This document shows positions 31,922 to 45,946 of a stretch of 64,000 nucleotides of DNA, piece after piece (positions within the stretch are counted from its first letter, which is position 1; each line of letters opens with the position of its first letter). Location: contig JAQQWL010000006.1 of assembly GCA_038363925.1 (NCBI GenBank), positions 4,444,501 to 4,508,500 of the forward strand. The letters run 5' to 3'. The notes beneath the pieces were generated by a model. That model saw nothing but the letters and a program-made list of their open reading frames with translations, did no database searches and was not told the DNA's origin. Both the position numbers and the translations under genes were made by a program. Source of the DNA: Apiospora phragmitis. Lineage: Eukaryota; Ascomycota; Sordariomycetes; Amphisphaeriales; Apiosporaceae.

Positions 31922-34342
31922 CAAGGCTGTCAATGCACCAACCGAAACCACCATGATTGGCAACCAACCAACCATACAGCCTTGGTGAGCCACCTGGTGG
32001 TTTAAGTGTATTAGGTTAATATGAGGCTTTTTTTATTAAATTCAGTTATATATCGTAATGATTTTTAGTATTATTATTTTATATTAATTAATAAGTCGAA
32101 TTAAAAGCCGCTCTTTATAAAAACATAATATTATAATCTTTATTATTAATATTAATATTAATATTAATATTATATTTCGTTATTCTTAAGTTAATTAAAT
32201 TATAAACGTAAACTTTCTTTAATAAATACTTTAGTTAAATCTTAACGACTACGATTAAACCGCACGAAGCTTAAGTTTAAAAGTTTATATTCGATTTTAA
32301 ATTTATTAATTAGAGATATAAGTTTATAGGATTTATATTATTAATTAAAACTTATAATATATAATAAATTATCTCTTTAAAAAAGTATTATATTATTACG
32401 TTTATTAAAAAGAAAGTTAAAAAAATAATATAAATATAATATTAATAATAATTATTAAAATATAACCTCTTATATAAAACTTAACGTACCTTATAAGCGA
32501 GCTACGTATATAAGCGAGCTGCGCACTTTTAATTAATTTTCTCATAATTAATTTTATATTAATTTTTCTTTTTTTAATAAGTATAGAATTAAAAAATAAA
32601 GAAAGAGGGTTTAATTTAACGTTTTAAGCGCTTAAAAATAACTCGAAATTAAGTGTACGAAAAGTTATAACGATATATTATATCTTAAAGTCGACGTTAT
32701 GTAGTTAACGACGCGGAATTCGATTACGATTCGAAATCTCTATAAACTTGGAAAAACTTTCTAATTTTAAAAAGGAATTAATTATTCGATATATTATTAA
32801 TCTAAATACGCGATCGTTTTTCCCCGGCTAAATAATATAAAAAATATAGCGAATTAATTACTTAGTTTACGCGACGCGAGACGCGTCGGCATTAATTAGG
32901 CCTCTAATTTCGTACGATAATAACTAGACCTCTAAACGCGTTTTAATCGAAGAATCGATTATTAAAAAGTTTTTTATAAAGATTTTAACGCGTATCGTAC
33001 GTAATTTACTTTTATATAGAATATAATTAATATATATATAAGATATAAAAAAAGGATATATATAATTTTAACGAGACTAGGTTTTTTATAAATTAAATCT
33101 CGTTCGAAATAATCGTAACCACCTCCGATTAACGCGGAAAGCTTAAAATAATATAATAAAAGAACCGTAAATAAGTTATAATTATTTAAAGCGTCGAATT
33201 AAACGGTTATACTATCCCTTTATATATTATTTTTACTAAGAAAACGTACCTTTTTTCTTAATATAAAAACAGCTTATTATTAAAAATAACTAAATTATAA
33301 ATAAAAGAGGCGAGGATTAAATTCGATATTTTTATTAATATACTAAGTCTCGTATAAAGGATCGTTATCGCCTCTTAGTTTTAAACGGCTATAAAAACTA
33401 TTACTCGATAATTTTTAAGCTTTATTATAAAAAGAACTTAATTATTATATTTTATATATTTTCTTATTCGTTATATAAACTTTAACCTTTTAATATCAGC
33501 TATTTTTATATATTAAAAAGGTTATATAAAAAAGAAATCAAGCGTTTTATACGGGCACATATTATTTATATCTTAAAGGAGGACTTTTTACCAGCGTTCT
33601 TAAAAGCGTTCTAAGCGACTTTTACTGTTTCGAATATATAAAAACGCTTTCGAAAGATAGGACTTATCTCGTATAATCCGGAATATATTATTTTATAGTT
33701 AGATATAAAGCTACGTATTTTAATACCTCCGGGGATATTTTTCGGCCTATTTATCCTTTTAAAAGTTAAAGATTTTAAATAACTTAATTAAGATTTAATT
33801 TTAAACTTAATACGTTTAAAACCGTATTATATAATATTAAAATAACTCTTTAATATTTATTTTAATTAGTTTTAATTAAATCGTAAAGGCTATAACGTAA
33901 ATCATATACCGAGTTACTCTTTTAAAAGGTAAAAACGCGACATTTTAAAAAATAAATTAAATAAGCTAAAGCACCCCTTTACGGACTACCCCTTTACGGA
34001 TTACCGCGTTTCGCTTTATAAACGCGTTAAATTTTTAAATAATAATATAGATTTTTTTTATTATCTTTACTTTTTAATTATATATATTATTATTATTTTA
34101 TTCGTTTTTTTTAGTTATTTCTTTATATCGTCGTTTAATACTTAAAAACGCGCGTAGGCTACGATACGTAACGTAAAGTTCGAATTAAGTGTTCGCGAAG
34201 CCGTTTATAAATAGGATGCCGACCGATCTTATATTATACGGCGCCTAGCCGGTATATCGACGCGATAAGAGCTAAATAAAGACCGGCAGGTATTGTTATT
34301 ATTTTTCAAGACCTAATTAACGAATTAGGTTATTAGTTAAGT

Positions 34343-34517
34343 ATTACGATCGGCGGGTTAGTCCCCCGCGGGGTAGCACTTAAGGCGTAGAATTAGATAG
34401 AAATAACCCGAAGAGTTATTTTTAAAGCTTTTACTTTATAACGTAATAATTAATTTATACGTATTATAATATAATAACTCTTCGCCTTTACTAAATAGGA
34501 AACGTAGGTTCGATTCC
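34343..34517 (+). repeat. tRNA-like repeat, copy 1 (heavily RIP-mutated)
   Basis: The first 130 bp match the segment at 34708. The A-box position (34439-34449) now reads TAACGTAATAA. A good B box, GGTTCGATTCC, is at 34507-34517, about 68 nt on. Possibly a tRNA-derived SINE or a RIP-damaged tRNA gene. Confidence 0.55.
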
Positions 34518-34707
34518 TATATTTATTAAATAAGAGCTCTCTTTAACTATTTAAGCAAGATCGTTAATAAGTAAGTAAAGCTTTATACGGATTAGTTACT
34601 CGTATAAAAGCTTTAGAGTTTCTTTATACCGAGCTTAAATAAATTATGTAATACTAGGGGTTTATCGCCTTAGGTATAAGGGTATACCTTTAGAGAAAGG
34701 GTATAAT

Positions 34708-34845
34708 ATTACGATCGGCGGGTTGGTCCCCCGCGGGGTAGCACTTAAGGCGTAGAATTAGATAGAAATAACCCGAAGAGTTATTTCCGAAGCTTTTGCT
34801 TTGTGGCGTAGTGGTTAGACTATACGTACTGTAACATTAAGCTAA
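34708..34845 (+). repeat. tRNA-like repeat, copy 2 (better preserved)
   Basis: Direct repeat of 34343-34475, 365 bp apart. Here the A box is intact: TGGCGTAGTGG at 34804-34814, followed by TTAGAC. Differences from copy 1 are mostly G to A (for example TTGC to TTAC), the mark of RIP on one strand. Confidence 0.6.
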
Positions 34846-37800
34846 ACTAGGCTTCGCGTTAATGCTTATTAAGTTTAAATATATAGCTTAACGGATATTA
34901 AACGTTTCCGGGGCGTTTTATACGCTAGGGTAATATTAGTATACCCGATTTTTAATTAAAAACGAGTCCGTTAAGATTATTAGGTTTAAAATAATTAATT
35001 ATAGCAGCGTTAATAGGGTAATTATTATTAATATTAACGTTTTTTTAATAAATTTAATACCTCGGAGCTGGTTAATATCCTTTTTAAACGCTTTTATAAT
35101 ACTAACGAAATAAGTATTAGCTAAGGCGTTAGCGGTAATTATTAGGCGGTTACCGAAGCTATTAGTTATCTAGCTTTTAAAAAAGACGTCGAGAAAGGGG
35201 AATATATTATTACTTTAGAGTATATAGGCTATAATAAGGTAGCCCTCCCGCCGCTAGTTATTTTTAAAGGGGCCGAAGTCTAAAGTTAGTAGTTTCTAGA
35301 CTAAGATAGCTATTTTTAAGATGACTGGCGGTTTAAAGTATCGCTTAGAAGGTGGATTAATAATCCTATAGTATTAGATTAGATTTAGGATATTTTTATT
35401 CCTTATATTCGGTCTCGTCACGGTAATAAATAAGTCGTTTTAATTTATAACGACTATAATTTATATATAAACGGAAACTTTTTATAACTTTATCTTATTA
35501 ATAAGATATGGCTCGTTTTTTACGAGCTATATTATAATTATATCGTATAGGTTTTAAATATAAGAGTTTTTAAGTTATTAAAAAAAGGCTAAGAATCTTT
35601 TTAAAGGTATACTTAAACGCGGTTTTTAAATTTAAGCCTATTAAATTAGATATATTAAAGGTATACCGCCAGGCCAGGATTAACGTTTTAATTTTTTCGA
35701 CGATTTAAAATATTTAAAAAATAACTAGGATTTATCCGCGGGATTAATCGAAACCTTTATTATCGAAATATATTATCCTAAAGGATAAAGGTATTGCCCG
35801 ATTATATCTAGAGCTACCCCTAATAATTGATAAAGAATTAACGGCCGATTTCGTCGCCGAATTAACTTTAACGCTTATTAAAACACCCTTTAATAATTAA
35901 AAACTAACCGCTATAAACCTTACTTTTAATCTCCCTTCTTAAAAATTCTTTACTCGTAAGGCTAGTAAGGCCTTTAATAAATAAATTAATAAAATCGCGA
36001 GCTTTAAAGTTTAAATTAATTATTTTTAAATTAAACTTAGTAAAAAGATTATTAAAATATATTAAAAGGTAAGAATCGTACTGGGATAGCGATTTATTCG
36101 TATAGTTAATATACGACGGGCTAAGCGGAGGCTAAGGGGTAGGGTTATATTTAAGGACGAATCTATCGATATTAAGGTGCTAAGTAGGCCGTAAAATAAT
36201 ATAAAAGGAATAAAAAACGATAGAACGGAGATAAAGGATTATATTATTATTAAGAATATTAGAAAATAACATGTCCTGACTAATTTTAATTATAGAAATG
36301 ACTTTAAATTAAAAGGGTGTGTTTAATGGGTTTTTTAGTCCGCGAAGGGGTAGTTCGTGGAGGGGTGCTTTAGTTTATTTAACCGGCGCCGCTGTATAAA
36401 AGAAACGGCTATAAAATAAAGGATTACTTTATATATAAACTAAAAAACTTATAATCTTAAAAACTTATTAATAAATAATTATAAAACGAATCGCGTTAAA
36501 AAATTTAATTATATTAAAACGTTTAAAACACGCTTATAACGTTATAAAGTCTACGAGAGCCCGGGTATAATACGCGTACTTAGTAAAATAATATAAAAAC
36601 CTTTAAAAATAATAATTATTAATATATTTAATTAGTTATAAACGTTATAATTAACGTAATCCACGGTTTAATTAAATATATGGTTTAATTAAACACTTTT
36701 TAAAACCTTATATAATAAAATATAAATTTATTTAATTATTACGTTTAAAATTAATTAAAACTATTGAGAATTATTTTCGTTAAACGCTTTTATATTATTC
36801 TAATAGGTACGAGTATTATACCCGGGCTCTCGTAGATTTTATAGCGTTATAAACGCGTCCTAGACGTCTTTATATAATTGCTCCTTCGACGCGATTCATT
36901 TTATAATTATTTATTAATATCCTTTTAAAACTATAGGTTTTTTTTAATTTATATACGAAATGATCCTTTATTTTATAGCCGTTTTTTTATACGGCGGCGC
37001 CGGCTAAATATTTTATTTACCTCTCGTAATACGGTTACCTCACTTTTTAAAAAAGCGAGCCGATATATAACCTGCGTTATATTTTTTATAATTTAATTAA
37101 ATTTAATAAGAGTTAATATCGAGGAGTTATTTAAATATTACGCGATTTAATATTTTATATATTAGGTTTAAAACTAAGCTTTAATTAAATTATTTAAAAT
37201 CTTTAATTCTTAAAGTATAAATAGGCCGAAAAAGGTTACTAAAAGCGTTAACGTACGTAGTTTTATATCTAATTATAAAATAATATACTCCGGATTATAC
37301 GATATAAGTCCTACTTTTTAAAAACCTTTTTAAATATTTAAAACGATAAAATTCGCTTAAAACGCTTTTAAGAATATTAATAAGAAGTCCTCCTTTAAAA
37401 TATAAATAATATATGCCTATATAAAACCTTCGATTTCTTTCTTGTATAACCTTTTTAATATATAAAAATAGCCGATATTAAAAGGTTAAATTAAAACTTA
37501 ACGTATCCTATAAGCGAATATTTCACACAAGCGAATGTCTCACTTTTATAGATTTCCTTATAGCTTTAACCTTTTTTTATATTTTTTTACGTCCGAAAAT
37601 ATTATAACTTTAAAAAGAGAGTAATATAATTCTAGTGTTTTAAGCGCTTTAGAAAAACTTAATTTTAAACGTATAAAAAGCTACATTAATTTATTACGTT
37701 TTATCGAAAACCTTATAGCGTAAACGAAATAGCTAACCTATACGACGCGAAATATTTACGAATTCTCGAAAGCTTTTAAATTTTAAAAAAGATACGATTA

Positions 37801-38962
37801 TTCGATATATTATTAATTTAAATAAGCGATCGTTTTTTTCCCGATTAAGTAATATAAAAAATATAGCGAATTAATTTTTTAATTTACGTAACGCGGGACG
37901 CGTCGGCGTTAATTAGGCCTTTAATTTTATACGATAATAATTAAACCTCCGGACGCGTTTTAACTAAAAAATTAATTATTAAAAAATCCTTTATAAAAAT
38001 CCTAACGCGTATCGTGCGTAATTTACCCTCGTACGGAATATAATTTATAAATACGGGATTTAAAAGGAGGATATTTATAATTTTAACGAAACCGGCTTTT
38101 TTATAAGTTAAATCTCGTTCGAAATAATCGTAACCACCTCCGATCAACGCGGAAAATCTAAGGTAATATAATAAAAGAACCGGGAATAGGTTATAATTAT
38201 TTAAAGCGTCGGATTATACGGTTACGCCATCCCTCCGTATATTATCTTTACTAGGAAAACGTACCTCTCTTCTTAATACGAAAACAGCTTATTACCGAAG
38301 GACTAGGTAATTATAGTTACTAAAAATGGCTAAACTACGAATAAAAAAAGCGAGGACTAAATTTAATACTTTAATTAATATACTAGGTTTTATACGAAAA
38401 GTTATTATTGCCTCTTAGTTTTAAACGGCTATAAAAGCTATTACTCGATAACTTTCGAGCTTTATTATAAAAAGAACTCGATTATTATACTTTATATACC
38501 TTCTTATTCGTCGTATAAGTTCTAGCCTTTTAATATCGGCTATTTTCGTATATTAAAAAAGGCGTACGAAAAAGAAATTAAATATTTTATACGGGCCTAT
38601 ATTATTTATATTTTAAAGGAGGACTTCTTATTAATATTTTTAAAAACGTTTTAAGCGATTTTTATTGTTTCGAATATATAAAAAGGCTTTTAAAAAACAG
38701 GACTCGTCCCGTATAATTTAAAATATATTATTTTATAATTAGATATAAAGCTACATATTTTAATACTTTTAAAGACGTTTTCCGGCCTATTTATTCCTTA
38801 AGAATTAAAAACTTTAAATAACTCGATTAAAGTTTAATTTTAAACCGAATATGTTCGAAACCGTATTATACGGTATTAAAATAACTTTTCGATATTTATT
38901 TTAATTAGCTTTAACTAGATCGTAAAAGCTATAACGTATATTATATACCGAGTTACTCTTTT

Positions 38963-39169
38963 TATTAAAATAATTAGAACTGAAGCTATTTATATTATTT
39001 TAAAAAAAGTATTACGTATTTACGCGTATAAACCCTTTTCTTATTTTATTAAGAGGGGTATACGATACCCCTCGTAGCTCGTATTAAAAATAGATATAAA
39101 TAATAGAATAAGAATAATTAAACCCCGATTAAAACCGGAACTATTGTATATACGAGAGCTTATTTAATA
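38963..39169 (+). repeat. 5' LTR of Copia 1 (207 bp)
   Basis: Starts TATTAAAATAATTAG and ends TTTAATA (RIP-altered TG...CA ends). It is preceded by CTTTT, the same 5 bp that follows the 3' LTR. The 3' LTR at 45740 has the same length. Confidence 0.85.
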
Positions 39170-42100
39170 CTGATTAGTGGTTACCCGTGGCGATTATAGA
39201 TTAGTAAGAGTGAAGAAACGGTTTTACGCTTTTACCGATGTAAGGGCGATCGTGCTAAGGAGCTTTGAGAATTTCCGCCCGTTAAAAATTCGGAGGAAGA
39301 GCCGAACTGAATTAACTGTACGAGGAGGAACCCCTTTTTTTAAGTATATATTATAAGGAGGAGACCAGGTTCCGAATTATATGCGAAACTAGTTAGGCTA
39401 TATATAATTATATATTTAAATAAATTTATTATATAATTTATAAAATAATAACCCTTGTTAAATAGAATTAATCGCGGTCGGCGAATCGGGATCGAGCCTG
39501 GACGTACCGAACCTAGATAGACCGATAATTTTAAACCCCAAACCGTTTATGTATAAAGAAGTATCTTAAAATACCGGAATTTTTTTAATAGTTTAAAAAA
39601 GAAACGTTAACCTCGCTTTTTAAGAATTCGAACTTTTAAATATACTTTTTAAAGAGATAATACCCGAATTATTTATAATATACTTTATATAATACTTTTT
39701 AAAATATTATATATTAAAAATAAAAAGAACTTCTTTTAAAAAGTTATTTATTATAAAGTTTAATAGATAAACCGAATACTAATTCGGCTAAATTAACCGT
39801 ATATTTTAAAAAGAGCTCTTTAATTATTTTAAAAAATACGGAATCGATATATTAACGGACGGATCTTTTAAAATTAAACTTATAAGTTTAGTATTACCGG
39901 CCGATCTTATATATTAATAAGACCGACCGGCAGAACCGACTTCGGAAACCCGAAAAGAGGATGTTCTACACTTTTCCCGAGAATAGATAGTCGAAGAACC
40001 GCCGCCTAAGCGAGAGATACCCGGTTTTTATACGGAGTAATTATTCGCGATATTATAAGGCACTTTAAGACCGACGTTTAATCCCGGAGTTTTAAATATT
40101 CTAGGCCCGACGTCTAACCCTAAATTCCTAAATACCTGAGCGTCGTAAAACGTTATCCTTTTTCCTTTTCCGACTCCGATACCGCCGGATTAGACGGCAC
40201 GATTATTTAGTTTAGCGTATATTACGGAATACGATATCCTTTTAAGCCGAGCTATTTATAACGGCAAAATCGATCAGAATAAGGTCGTTATTTTTTCGAA
40301 GGTGTGGAGGAAGGAAAAGAACTATACCGGTAAGCCGTACGATATCTTTTACGATAAAGTACGGATATTTATTAGAATATACCGACGGCTAGATATATTA
40401 AAAGACTAATATTATGCAGTTTTTTTAAATATTTTTTCCGGCCGTGCGGAAACATTCTATTTTAATTATATCGGACTTAAAAAGAAATAGAACAAGATAT
40501 ATTATTTAATAAATTCGTATTTTAATACGATAATAAATTATATATAATATTTTACGGATTAAATAATAATTTCTTTCGTATAAATAAAAAATAAAAACGT
40601 TAAGAAATAATTTATCGAAGTTTTAAAAATCTTACTAAATAAGCTCTAGCTCGTATAACGAGCTTTTAAAAAAGGATTTAAAAAAAAGATCGCTTTTTAT
40701 ATCTCCGTCGTAAAAGCTTATTAAAAAGTTTTAGAACTTTTACCAACCTTTATTTATTAAAAACTAATATATAAAGCGTTATTTTTGAACTTTCGCGTAT
40801 TATTAAATATAATAATAAACTAGATATTATTAAAATAATATTTAATAAAGAAATTATATCGAAACCCGGTTATAAATACGTACCTAATTAATAAACGGTT
40901 TATAAATAACCGTATAAAAAGAAACCGACTAGCCTATAGTAACAAATTACTATATAATAGCCGACTACTAGGATAGGAAAGGATCCAGCGACCCGCCGGC
41001 ACCTTCCGACCAAAATTACTATATAGGAATTAGAAGTTTAAACGAAGAACCTACCGAATCTATTATAAGTAAAATTATTAATTAATAAACCACCTAGCCG
41101 AAGAATAGTTTTAAATAAAAAACTAATATTTTTAAACGTATAATAATATTGGATAAGGCCTTTTTTTTAAGATAAGTACGAAACGTTCGTCTAAAACTAA
41201 AAAGAGGATAAAAAAAGCTAGAAAATAACGAAAAAAAGTACGAATACCTCGATTTAAAAAATATATAATAAAATATTACTCACTTAATAGACGCCGCGTT
41301 TTACTACCAGTTTATTAATAAAAATATTTATTCGGAAGTTATTATATAAGCCGATTAATTTAATTTTAATAGTTTATATAATTAAACTTATTAAGGAAAG
41401 CTTTAAAATACCGGCGCTGCTTTATTTTTAATAATCGGAAAGCTTTAAATAAAAGTTTACGCATAAAAGAATTTAAACGTATAAATCGATTAGACCCCGA
41501 GAAGCGTCGAAATTAAGTTTAAAAGTTTAAAATTTATTTCGTTAATTAAAATAATTAATATATAAAACTTATTAAAAATAATAAGGTATTATATTTTAAA
41601 TATTATAACTCTTTTTTTATTTTTATTATATAACGCCGACCGGTTTAAAACGTATTATAATAATATCTTTAATTTTATTATATAAAAGGATAACGAAATA
41701 CTTTTTATAATTAAAAAATAAGGATACCTGTTCTTTAATACCGGCCGTATAAAAATAACGTTATATTTTATTAAAAAATAGTTTCGATACTTTTATTAAC
41801 GTTTTAAATACCTTTATATAGAGAAGCTTTATACTTTTTTAAAAAACGCCGGCTACGATAACATTGATCTTATTATTCTCGACGAGATCTAAAAGTTCTG
41901 CTTTTAATACTAAATATACGATCCGGTATTATAAAGATTTAAATTCTCGTTATAAAATAAATACGATTTTAATTACGAAATTATTATAAACGTTATTTAC
42001 GTTAATAAATAAAATATATTTTATATAATTAATTTAAATATATCTTTTTAAACGGTTATATTCTTATATTCGCTTAATATACGAAATATTTAAAATATCC

Positions 42101-43104
42101 TTTATAAATGCTAAATATACGTATATTAGGGACCCTTTAATTGTATCTTATATAATCCGGGTATATACTTTTAAAAAAAGTTTCGTAATTATATATAAAT
42201 AATAGGAATTATTTATAAATAAACGCTTATTAAAGCCTATTAAGTAATAAGTAAGGTTAAATAAGTATATATTCCGTTACGTAGGGCCTTCGATATTTTA
42301 TAAAAGGATTTCGGTTATTATATAAATACCAAAATAGTACTCTAGATAATAATTAAAGCTTTAAACGATACGGCTGGCTTTAACGGCTTAATATTTATTT
42401 TATTTATATTCGGAGTATACCTTTATATCGATAAGAATTTATTACCGTTACTAGAGATCTAAATATAAGGAGAAACTATACGGAAAGTAATAAAGATACT
42501 TCGGAAAATACGTGTAAATATCGATATTTACCGAGCTCTAAACACTTAAAATAGACCAGCTATTCAAAATATTTTAATACTCCCGCTTGAGAATAAAGTC
42601 TTGGTTTAGCGGGAAAAAAAAATAAACCGGACCATATAAGATAATAGTTATTAAAAACCGTATAATCCGAATAGATACCTTAAACGGCTTAAAAGCTTTT
42701 CGAATAATTTAAATCAAGCCGTATTACCAGGAAAAGGCCGAAGAACCGCGTAACGAGCCGGATACATAACTAGATTTAAAATAGCCGGCAGATACCCCAG
42801 ATACTGAACCGATAGCCGAAGAAATTACGGTAGTTCCTATACGACGCGGCCGAGGACGACCTAAAAAATACCTACTCCGAAACGTTCGAGCCACTATATT
42901 CCTTACTTAAAAAGAATAAGAGAATTACGAGCTAGTAATTAAACTCCGATAGGACAAGGTTATTACCTCGTCTAGATACCCGTTTTAAAAGTCTAACGTA
43001 GAGGAGATTAATAATTTCGCTGTACGAGGGGTTTTCGAATTTATTCGATTCGACCTGAATAAGTATACCGGCCGGAGAATTTTTAAATACGGCTCGTATA
43101 AGAA

Positions 43105-43400
43105 ATTAAGGGTAAAACTACGAAGCCGTATAAAAAGTTTAGGCTCGTAATATAGGGCTACGGAAATATAGAAAAAGAGGTTATTTTAATTTAATTATTA
43201 ATAATCCAGCGAATAAACTAAAGATTCTTTTTAGCTTTCAGACCGACCTTAATCCGAGACTTTAATATACAAGGCGAGCTACGCGATATTATATAAGCGT
43301 ATACTTAATTATATAATAAATTAAACCGATTAATTTATATACGCTTATTAATAAAGTTAAAAACTTAATACTCCGAAAAAATATTATTTTAAATCGTATT
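43105..43400 (+). pseudogene. Reverse-transcriptase remnant of Copia 1
   Basis: Reading plus-strand codons gives KSRLVIQGYGNIEKEVILI, a stretch with QRFFLAFRPTLI, and RDFNIQGELRDI, followed by LNRLIYA. The order of these motifs is that of the Ty1/Copia RT N-terminal part. Several stops are TAA/TAG at CAA/CAG positions, as RIP would make. It is a relic and not translated. Confidence 0.7.
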
Positions 43401-45739
43401 ACCTTTATATAAATTAATAAAATTAAAATTTTATTAATTTAAAACGTATTATAATTATTATATATAAAATTTAAAAATAATTATATTAATATATAACACT
43501 TATTTATTATTTATTACGGAAAGACTAGATATTTTCGGTATTATAATAATATAAACCGACGATACGTTTAGCTTCGTTATAACCCCTTTTTTAAAAAAAA
43601 AAAGAAGAAAAGTTAATAAAGAAATAATTTCGTATAAAATTAAAAAATATTTTAACCGAAAATACGCCGATCGAATTTAACGGAGGCAAGATTCGATTAA
43701 AATCGTACGATATTTTTTTTAAATAAAAAGGATAGGTTAACTAATTAAAGTTTATTAACCTAAAAGTTATTAATAAAGGCTAGCAGTATATCTTTTAATA
43801 TACGAGAGGAGCATATCTCGTATCTATTTATTAATTAGAAGTAGCGTACGACCTATCTGCCGCCGCTTAAGTATAAACTTTAAAGAATAAAAATATCGAA
43901 AACTTAAATATATAAATTAATTAATAAATCTAGAATTAGATACGCGGCTTAAAATATATCCCGCTTAACTTTTATTATATAAAAATATATATTTTTATTA
44001 ACGGCTCGTTTATAAATAATAAAGACTTAACTTCTTAACTCGGATATTTAATTTTATTAAGCTAAAAAATTCATTATACGAAAGATAAATTTTAAATCTA
44101 AGGTAATATTATTTATTAAAACTCGATTAAATATAAAAAAGTTATTAAAAGCGTACTAACTAGCGAACTATACAGTATAACTTCCGGTATAAACAGCGGC
44201 ATTATATTAAATACCATACTTAAAAGAATTATATAAATATTAAAATTCTAAAATATTCCAATAACTTTTTATACAGACTCGAAATTATTTTATAACTACT
44301 TAATTAAACTAAGTATAATAAACAAGAAAAGGCTTATAATTAATATTATATCCTTTTAAGAATCGTATAAAAAAAGGGAGATATTAAAGGTTTATTATAT
44401 TAATAATAAAGATAATCCGGCAGATACTTTTATTAAGGTATCCCTAAACAAGGCCCTCGAATAGCTAATCTCGATAAATAGCCTTACTATATACACGGAA
44501 GCGTATATCGAGAGGTTAAATTTATACGGCGAGTAATTAAAAAAGAAAAGATATAAAAAAAAAAAAGAGATTTCTTTTATTAATCCTTTTTTATATAATT
44601 ATTACCGATATATTTTATTTATTAAATATTATATAAAAATTAAAAAAAAACCGTAATATATTATAATTTAAACGGGTAATACAATAAAAATAACTATATA
44701 AAAACGTTATTTATATATATACGAAAACTATTTACTTTATTTATTACTAATTTATTATTATACGATTATTATTTTAATTTTATTATTATTACTTCTATTT
44801 TCATTATTATTAGGATTAAGGTTTACGAATCGTAAGTTATAGTACGAATACTAATTATTATACGAAGTTGAAACATACGAAATATAAGCGCCGTCTTAAT
44901 ATCTATTAAAACGAACATATTTATAAAACGAAATATAGGATTAGACGTACTAATTATTATAAACGCTATTAATATTATTACGCGACTAGACGAGAACTGT
45001 ATAAAAATAGCCCTCGTAACGAATAATACGAGCGAACAGGCGGCGAATATCGTTATTTACCGGTACGCGTATCTCGATATCGCGGTTTAATAAATTATAA
45101 ACGCGAACTTCCTTATTTTATTATACGAAATTAATAAACGTTAAAAACTAAAAAAGAAATAGGATATTATATATTAATATAAAGTATAAGTATAGCTTAC
45201 CGATTTTAAACCGAAGAAATTAATAACGTTATTTAGCATTAATTACGATTAATTATATTAATAATAATAATATTAAAAGGATTAATAACTTATTAATTAA
45301 ATATTACGTAAATATATATATATATATTTATAAATATATATATAGGTATATAATTTATTTTCGTATAATATTTTAAAAAAGAAAAATATATATATATATA
45401 AAAAAAGAGGAATTTATACTATACGAATTATTTACGTACAAAGGAATATTTATTTATAAAACTATTCTTATTAATCCCTTACGGGGTATAATGTATTAAG
45501 ATATGTAACGGTCCCTTTATTATTATTATTACTTTCGAACGAACGATTAAAATAATTAATTAAGTAAACCTGCTACTTAGTTAAAATAATATTAAAAAAG
45601 TATAATATTACTTATACAGTTTAAATAGGTACTTAATACCGAATTAAAGTAACCCAACCGTACGAGACCCTCGTAAAAAAAAACTTATATCTAAAAAAGG
45701 GAATAGGTTAATTTTATCATTAAAATAGAAAACTGTTAA

Positions 45740-45946
45740 TATTAAAATAATTAAAACTAAAGCTATCTATATTACTTTAAAAAAAGTGCTATGTATTTAC
45801 GCGTACAAACCCTTTTCTTATTTTATTAAGAGGGGTATACGATACCCCTCGTAGCTCGTATTAAAGATAGATATGAATAATAGAATAAGAACGATTAAAC
45901 CCCGATTAAAACCGGAACCACCGTACATACGAGAGCCCATTCAACA
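45740..45946 (+). repeat. 3' LTR of Copia 1 (207 bp)
   Basis: Ends TTCAACA, followed by the CTTTT duplication. Differences from the 5' LTR are transitions. Confidence 0.85.

Larger units (their letters stand above)
33960..36379. mobile_element. Element D: 2.4-kb TIR transposon with TA duplication
   Basis: The left end AATAAGCTAAAGCACCCCTT and the right end (inverted) AATAAACTAAAGCACCCCTC continue as inverted repeats for about 44 bp, differing only by transitions. TA flanks both ends (33958-33959 and 36380-36381). Copies 2 and 4 of element A show the uninterrupted target. TA duplication and size fit the Tc1/mariner-pogo group. No transposase text is readable after RIP. The inner part contains the tRNA-like repeats at 34343 and 34708. 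Confidence 0.75.
32484..36653 (+). mobile_element. Element A copy 1 (Fot1/pogo type), interrupted by element D
   Basis: Starts ACGTACCTTATAAGCGAG after a TA. It is collinear with copies at 37501, 53518 and (minus) 52569. The transposase C-terminal region is readable in degenerate form at about 33570-33720. Element D (33960-36379) sits inside it. The tail runs at least to 36653, where copy 3 begins; its own far end is not certain. Confidence 0.75.
38963..45946 (+). mobile_element. Copia 1: RIP-mutated Ty1/Copia LTR retrotransposon
   Basis: The element is 6984 bp with two 207-bp LTRs and an exact CTTTT target duplication (38958-38962, 45947-45951). At about 43110-43400 degenerate reverse-transcriptase text can be followed in one frame with few stops: KSRLVIQGYG, then FLAFRPTLIRDFNIQGELRD and LNRLIYA. 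This pattern occurs in fungal Ty1/Copia polyproteins. The gag, integrase and RNase H parts are too damaged to place. The target is element A; copy 1 at about 33917-33940 shows the empty site. Confidence 0.85.
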
